A stretch of DNA of 10,565 nt. It comes from Echinostoma caproni. Its lineage: Eukaryota > Platyhelminthes > Trematoda > Plagiorchiida > Echinostomatidae. The notes beneath the pieces are model-generated. The model saw only the letters and a program-made list of their open reading frames with translations, searched no databases and had not been told where the DNA came from. The DNA lies in NCBI GenBank assembly GCA_900618425.1, contig UZAN01047273.1, positions 7,769-18,333 on the forward strand, given 5' to 3'. The translations under genes were made by a program, and so were the position numbers. Positions 6,996 through 10,565 of this stretch are shown here, in pieces (the stretch's first letter is position 1; the number at the start of each line of letters is the position of its first letter).

Positions 6996-7913
6996 AAACG
7001 AATAATCCATGCAACCAAATTTACTCGTTTTGACCATTAAAAATAAAGATACAAAAGCGGTTCTAGGTTTGCTAGCGAAATAGCTGTGTTCACGAGTGCT
7101 GCAGTTCTCTTCATCTAAATGCCATCCGGTGGGACCGATAATACATAAACTGCTTGTTAAATTTAGCTCTGTAAGAACGTGGACCCATCCAACCATGTCT
7201 CTAGTTCTCTTTTTGTTGATATACCTCTCGAAGTAAGATCATAAATACTTTGTTCGGACAGCATGTGACGCCATTGGGACACCGTGGAGTACTGATGGAT
7301 GATTGCCAACCGATTGACAACGAATGTACTAAAACGTGTTTAAGTATTTTCTGTATAATAATTAACAATCACCGAATCTGTCCATTACCACGCCTAGTGG
7401 AACATGTCCGATAGAGCCCTTTTTATCAACTCTCCTATTTTGATTCCAAGGAATGCCGCAGACAGTTCCAGTCGTGGTATGGATACGGGTTTTATAGGTG
7501 CCACTCAAAAATTACTGAACAGCAAAACGCTGTAAGCCCGTTTTCTTGCTGGGACACATTACGTTTAGGCGACGGCCCCATAACCTGCCTCGGATGCATC
7601 ACAGAAATCATGCAACTCTGTTCTCCCTCCTTCTCCCTAATCTTCGTTTTTAATACTTCTTTGTATTTTAATCAATTCTAGACACCTAACAAAGCGTACC
7701 CAACCTTCCCAAATACTGACATCTTCTGCACTAGGGGTTTTTGGATTCACACAATGTTTGCAACAATTGCTTTTCCGGAATGCACAGACGAGCTACCAAG
7801 CCTAGCGGGTCGAACCAAGAACTGACGCTAGACAGTATACCTTTTCTTGTCACTGGCTTATCTTGTAACTGGAACGGGATCGTAAAACCATCACTTGTTT
7901 TGTCCCACTGCAT
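6996..7913 (-). pseudogene. BEL/Pao Peptidase_A17 / RNase H-like region of pol
   Basis: The minus-strand frame 7913-7731 is open: MQWDKTSDGF, QDKPVTRKGILSSVSSWFDP and LGLVA. It matches the (G)VQW...D.F........TRR.ILS.VS..YDPLGL.AP block typical of the Pfam Peptidase_A17 region in BEL/Pao pol. Further along, in shifting frames, come ELHDFCDASEAGYGAVA (7618-7568), IPRLELSAAFLG (near 7480-7450) and WTDSVIV (7389-7369). These are the FCDAS, PRLEL and DS motifs of the RNase H-like part, which removes RNA from the RNA:DNA hybrid. KRVNLVAWIIRF near 7040-7005 closes the region before the foreign repeat. Length is close to normal; several frameshifts and stops make it inactive. Confidence is high because four motifs occur in the right order. 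Confidence 0.85.
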
Positions 7914-8482
7914 GCTTTAAGCTCTGTGGCAACTGGAATCAAATTGAGGCAGTCGAACCAGATTGGTACTCTTTATATTGATCAAAATGTGAAATTTCTT
8001 TCTGTAAAACCCAGAAAATCCACCTTGGTTCCAAATTTTGTGAATTTCACGTTTAATTCACCTAACACCCTCCGCCTCATACATACATGGACATTTGACG
8101 TTCTACCTCTGTATATTCACTCATCGATCCAATTATTTGACCTCATTTGTTTTTCTCCTTCACTAGTACCTTGTTTGTTTCAATCGCAACCTGATTGCTC
8201 CTAATTGACTCGTTTGAGTGCAGTGTGACGGTGAGAGTGCTATTCTTATCCAAACTCATTTTCTTCAAGTCGAATTTGTGGAATTACGCTGACGGTAACA
8301 TTTGGCTCTTGTTTTTAAGTTGTTCCAAGATCACTTTGAGGTTCGTATAGATTTTATTTCGTTAATCGATCCTCTGGTAATGCAGTACCGTCGAAACTTG
8401 CTGAATCATTCGTTCTGTTGNTTTGGCTACGCGTTACTTGTTGACCTATTTGGAAGGTACAGTACTCCCATTCGTGCAACTT
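7914..8482 (-). pseudogene. BEL/Pao reverse transcriptase (partial), strongly decayed
   Basis: The minus strand continues upstream of the A17 block with faint but ordered RT traces: GVLYLPNR and ERMIQQV (near 8470-8395; family GVLLRFR and DIE.MF.QV), LPEDRLTK (near 8380; family .EDRDALRF), CTCACCGTCA with ALKRVN (near 8240-8205; family SSPSCA..ALKR), and EAEGVR..KREIHKIWNQGG (near 8080-8030; family EA..V..EIH.LL..GGF). The YVDD catalytic box is not preserved. Individual matches are weak; collinearity with the downstream domains makes the call credible. A single N is present at 8421. The RT starts abruptly here: the gag remnant on the opposite strand begins within about 70 bp. Confidence 0.55.
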
Positions 8483-8551
8483 GAAACAAGAGAATTTAGA
8501 TCAAACAAAGAAGGATAGAAAAAAAAGACAGGAAATAAAAGGACAAGTCAT

Positions 8552-9345
8552 TTGAGAATATTGGGGTCTCCTGACTCTCACATTTATAATTCAGTTAGTC
8601 CCGTTACTGCTAGAAGTTTACATGCACTAGAATGTGCTGCCGATGTTAAGATTTCTGATATGCACCTCCGTAAGATTGTACAGTTAGAGCAGAAGATTAG
8701 ATTAATGAAGCTTAGGGAAGCAGAGGCCAGGCACTTTTTCTTGACCAAGCACACTGCGACCGAAGAATAAACCATGCCCATTGGACTGAAGCCAGAAGTG
8801 GCTCAACCAACGATCGAAGTATTGTACCACCACCCGTCGATAGACCTGCCCAAGGTGTAGCTAACGCTATTCGACGGGAACCGCAGCGAATATTAAAGAT
8901 TCATTAGAGAATCTGATGATTTTGTCGAGTGTCAAGTTGCCAATTCAGGGCATAATTTCCTGTACCTAAAGCATCATTACCGCGGGAAGGCTCGGGACGC
9001 TACTGAAGATTGTGTAATGCTACCAAATGAACTCGGGTATAGCCGAGCCACGGACATCCTTAAGGAACTGGCCGAGGCTCATAAAGCGGGAAAAGAACCC
9101 GAATCGTTGGTGTGACTGGTAATGATGATGCAAAACCGCTTCATTTCCCTGATTCAAATGAGTTACGAGGCAGACTTGAATGCACTACACACCCTGGAAG
9201 CGATAGTAAGGCTGACATACAACAGTGGTGGGTGGAGGAGGCGGTGATTATCGGTCGTTTAGGGAGGGAACCGAATTTCACCAAAGTGACAGAATTCATC
9301 CGAAACCGTGTCAAGTTCGCTAGTAGTCGCTTCGGACTACTCGCT
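8552..9345 (+). pseudogene. BEL/Pao gag remnant (DUF1759-like)
   Basis: The first frame from 8552 gives a helical charged stretch (MHLRKIVQLEQKIRLMKLRE). After stops at 8768 and 8858 it continues as LTLFDGNRSEY, a stop at 8894 where the family has Trp, RFIRESDDFVE, NFLYLKHHYRGKARDA and RATDILKEL (to 9115). This is the LPKFDGNPLEYW.F...F...V ... L..L...L.G.A.......YE.A...L pattern of DUF1759, the gag capsid-like region of BEL/Pao elements. A frameshift at 9112 leads to LGREPNFTKVTEFIRNRVKF and ASSRFGLLAS (to 9345), which matches the following block (..G..P.F.DL..FV..RA..A...FG). Gag packages element RNA in particles; this copy is dead. Its strand is opposite to the pol remnant next to it. Confidence 0.8.
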
Positions 9346-9350
9346 AGCAT

Positions 9351-9610
9351 GAGTAATAATAATAATTGTATATTTTACGAAGCCCCGTGAGGCCTGCAAG
9401 AGCATGATCATATGTACAACACATTCTTACATACGAGGTGAGCTCAGAGACAGTATTGAGAGTCGCGGTGCATTGGTGCATAAAAGGTAGGAGTAATGAA
9501 AAGAGCTTAGCTGCATTGAACGTTGCAATACAAATGGAACACAAGGCGGACAAAGTCAGTGAGGAAAATATTGGGGATGGCAGATTGCTCCAACCGAGCA
9601 AGTCAATGGT
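9351..9610 (-). repeat. Retroposon-like repeat with (ATT)n tail, copy B (may extend to ~9800)
   Basis: On the minus strand this ends in ATT units (9351-9366) preceded by GGGGCTTCGTAAAATATAC and CATATGATCATGCTC. The upstream landmarks align with copy A at 6568-6991 read on the + strand; see copy A. It begins immediately after the gag block RFGLLAS, so it truncates or interrupts gag. A 139-codon minus-strand open frame (9763-9344) runs through it; copy A has a related open stretch in the same sense (6556-6741) with limited similarity. I do not recognise the product, and AT-rich repeat sequence can stay open by chance. The end away from the tail was not located. Confidence 0.6.
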
Positions 9611-9930
9611 TATTTGAAGAGAATATGAATCGTGATACCATATAAAAGGCGAATTGTTTGGACGTGCAGTAATCGGCGAATAAAATAACGATAGACAGTG
9701 GAGGATCGATAAACGGGAAGAGACGGAAAAATGCACAGGGACGGATTGGATGAAACAACACAATACAACATGTCAGAGTATATATATTCAACATAGAGTG
9801 ACACAATTGACTTCTATGAGGATACTTACGATTGGTTCGGGGGCTTCAGTAATGGATGATTTGGGTTATTTAGCTTATTTAGGCGTTTATCGATTTGATG
9901 TGGGACTGACTACACGCTAGGCACCCAACC
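9611..9930. other. Unassigned sequence, possibly the 5' part of repeat copy B
   Basis: AT-rich, no recognised motif apart from a short alternating TATATATA at 9779-9786. Similarity to 6370-6560 (reverse complement) is too weak to draw a boundary. Confidence 0.3.
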
Positions 9931-10180
9931 TTAAAACACCTTATAGGTGAGGCAGGGGGTGCGTTCCTCAACCTGGTCCGGAATGCGGACGCATGTAGTC
10001 AAGACGGTGAATACAGCCGCGCTCAACAACCATTGCCGGAGCCAAATCGTCCATTGCGGGTTTAAACCCCAAGCCTTCGACAGGCACAAGCCAACCAAAT
10101 CTGTAACGGGAAAGAAGGAAGAAACAGTCTGGGATGATACCCAGCTAAGAAGGGGAACGGGAGAGACATAGAAAGGCAAA
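9931..10180. other. GC-richer island, unclassified
   Basis: Base composition is visibly more GC-rich than on either side, and long open frames exist on both strands (9947-10171 on +, 10179-9931 on -), neither of which I recognise. GCGGGTTTAAACCCC (near 10057) is a perfect short palindrome with loose resemblance to a pol III B box (GGTTCGANTCC), but no matching A box or tRNA-like fold was found. It could be part of an interspersed repeat. Confidence 0.3.
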
Positions 10181-10565
10181 CGAAAATTCTAATCGAGGTG
10201 AGTAATTCGGGTACTGTAACCTGAGAAGACGTTCACCATCGTTTGTCGATTCACATCTGAAGATTTTTGAAACCGCAGACGTTTATTGCAGCTGAGGATG
10301 GATGGAGCTAAACATGACACTGGTAATGCAGAGGCAATAAAAATTCAGCGACGAGTAAGAGGGGTTGGATTTGAGTAGGTGACATCCTTTGTTACAAAGA
10401 TTCACGGAGATGGTGTCGGTTTCACTTCTCGAGCTTTGAGACTCGCGAAGTGTACTGTAAATTTTACGACATACGATGAAATGTGAACACAAACTGCCGC
10501 ATCAGTTTATGTCACAGATAGAGACGAGGATAGACAGTTAAAGAAGGCAGGAAGAGAGACAACAC
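10181..10565. other. No recognisable feature
   Basis: Both strands were read and no domain motif, repeat copy, splice-supported exon or RNA gene was found. Confidence 0.4.

Larger units (their letters stand above)
4310..8482 (-). mobile_element. BEL/Pao-type LTR retrotransposon remnant, pol and 3' LTR
   Basis: Read on the minus strand, this holds pol domains in the canonical BEL/Pao order: RT (8482-7914), Peptidase_A17/RNase H-like (7913-6996), H2C2 (6330-5975), integrase core (5975-5560), DUF5641-like end (5425-5142), then a purine tract and a putative 3' LTR (5028-4310). Gag, protease, the 5' part of RT and the 5' LTR are absent in this orientation. A foreign repeat with an (ATT)n end interrupts it at about 6350-6991. 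Frameshifts and stops are spread throughout, so the copy is dead. BEL/Pao elements are common in trematode genomes (for example Sinbad in Schistosoma), which supports the host inference. Confidence 0.75.

Noticed and set aside
7926..8204. 92-codon + strand frame after the A17 block
   Set aside because: The minus strand here continues BEL/Pao RT with ordered, if weak, motifs; the + frame matches nothing I know.
8421..8421. Ambiguous base N as a sequence feature
   Set aside because: A single uncalled base is an assembly or base-calling matter, not biology; it only affects one codon of the RT trace.
8890..8945. Hammerhead ribozyme core (CTGATGA) as in flatworm SINE-like elements
   Set aside because: CTGATGATTTTG at 8915 lacks the paired stems and the GAAA partner; other TCNTCAG matches on the minus strand also lack a suitable partner.
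1..10565. Trans-spliced leader gene, tRNA, rRNA or CRISPR array
   Set aside because: No flatworm spliced-leader-like sequence, no tRNA-like fold around the GTCGAACC motifs (2502, 2736, 7951), no regularly spaced direct repeats.

Overview
This window looks like gene-poor nuclear DNA of a flatworm, most likely a trematode, built almost entirely from old, nested transposable elements. The organism call is an inference. It rests on a CR1-type LINE together with BEL/Pao retroelement gag and pol remnants, an AT-leaning composition, and long gene-free stretches with no bacterial gene organisation. I see no intact host gene, no RNA gene, no CRISPR array and no operon.

Layout, left to right. Positions 1-222 hold the broken reverse transcriptase (RT) palm of a CR1-like LINE, cut by the window edge. 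From 403 to about 859 one frame, open apart from three TGA stops, reads as a LINE ORF1-like leader protein. At 857-1644 lies a palindrome of two inverted copies of a ~0.4 kb repeat. From about 1645 to 4309 runs a second CR1-like LINE on the + strand: end of the endonuclease, linker, RT fingers and palm, C-terminal domain, terminal stop at 4135-4137 and 3' UTR. It is spread over several frames with frameshifts and stops. A third copy of the 0.4 kb repeat (4310-4709) follows directly.

From 8482 down to 5142 the minus strand carries a decayed BEL/Pao pol in the expected order: RT, Peptidase_A17/RNase H-like region, H2C2 zinc-binding domain, integrase core, DUF5641-like tail. It is followed by a purine-rich tract and a TGTTGCGACA start at 5028. 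The 0.4 kb repeat is best read as the 3' part of this element's LTR (4310-5028, minus). On the + strand, head to head with this pol, 8552-9345 is a BEL/Pao gag (DUF1759-like) remnant. Both BEL/Pao pieces are interrupted or followed by copies of one retroposon-like repeat with an (ATT)n tail (about 6350-6991 on +, about 9351-9610 or further on -). From roughly 9800 to 10565 nothing could be recognised.

Nothing here works together as a functional system; every element shows stops, frameshifts or lost catalytic residues. The most interesting points are structural. Two inverted copies of the LTR-like repeat are ~99% identical over about 355 bp although they flank and adjoin badly decayed elements. 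The LTR fragments form a palindrome. BEL/Pao gag and pol sit in divergent orientation. One (ATT)n-tailed repeat family occurs in both BEL/Pao pieces. All family assignments were made by eye from motifs and need profile searches.
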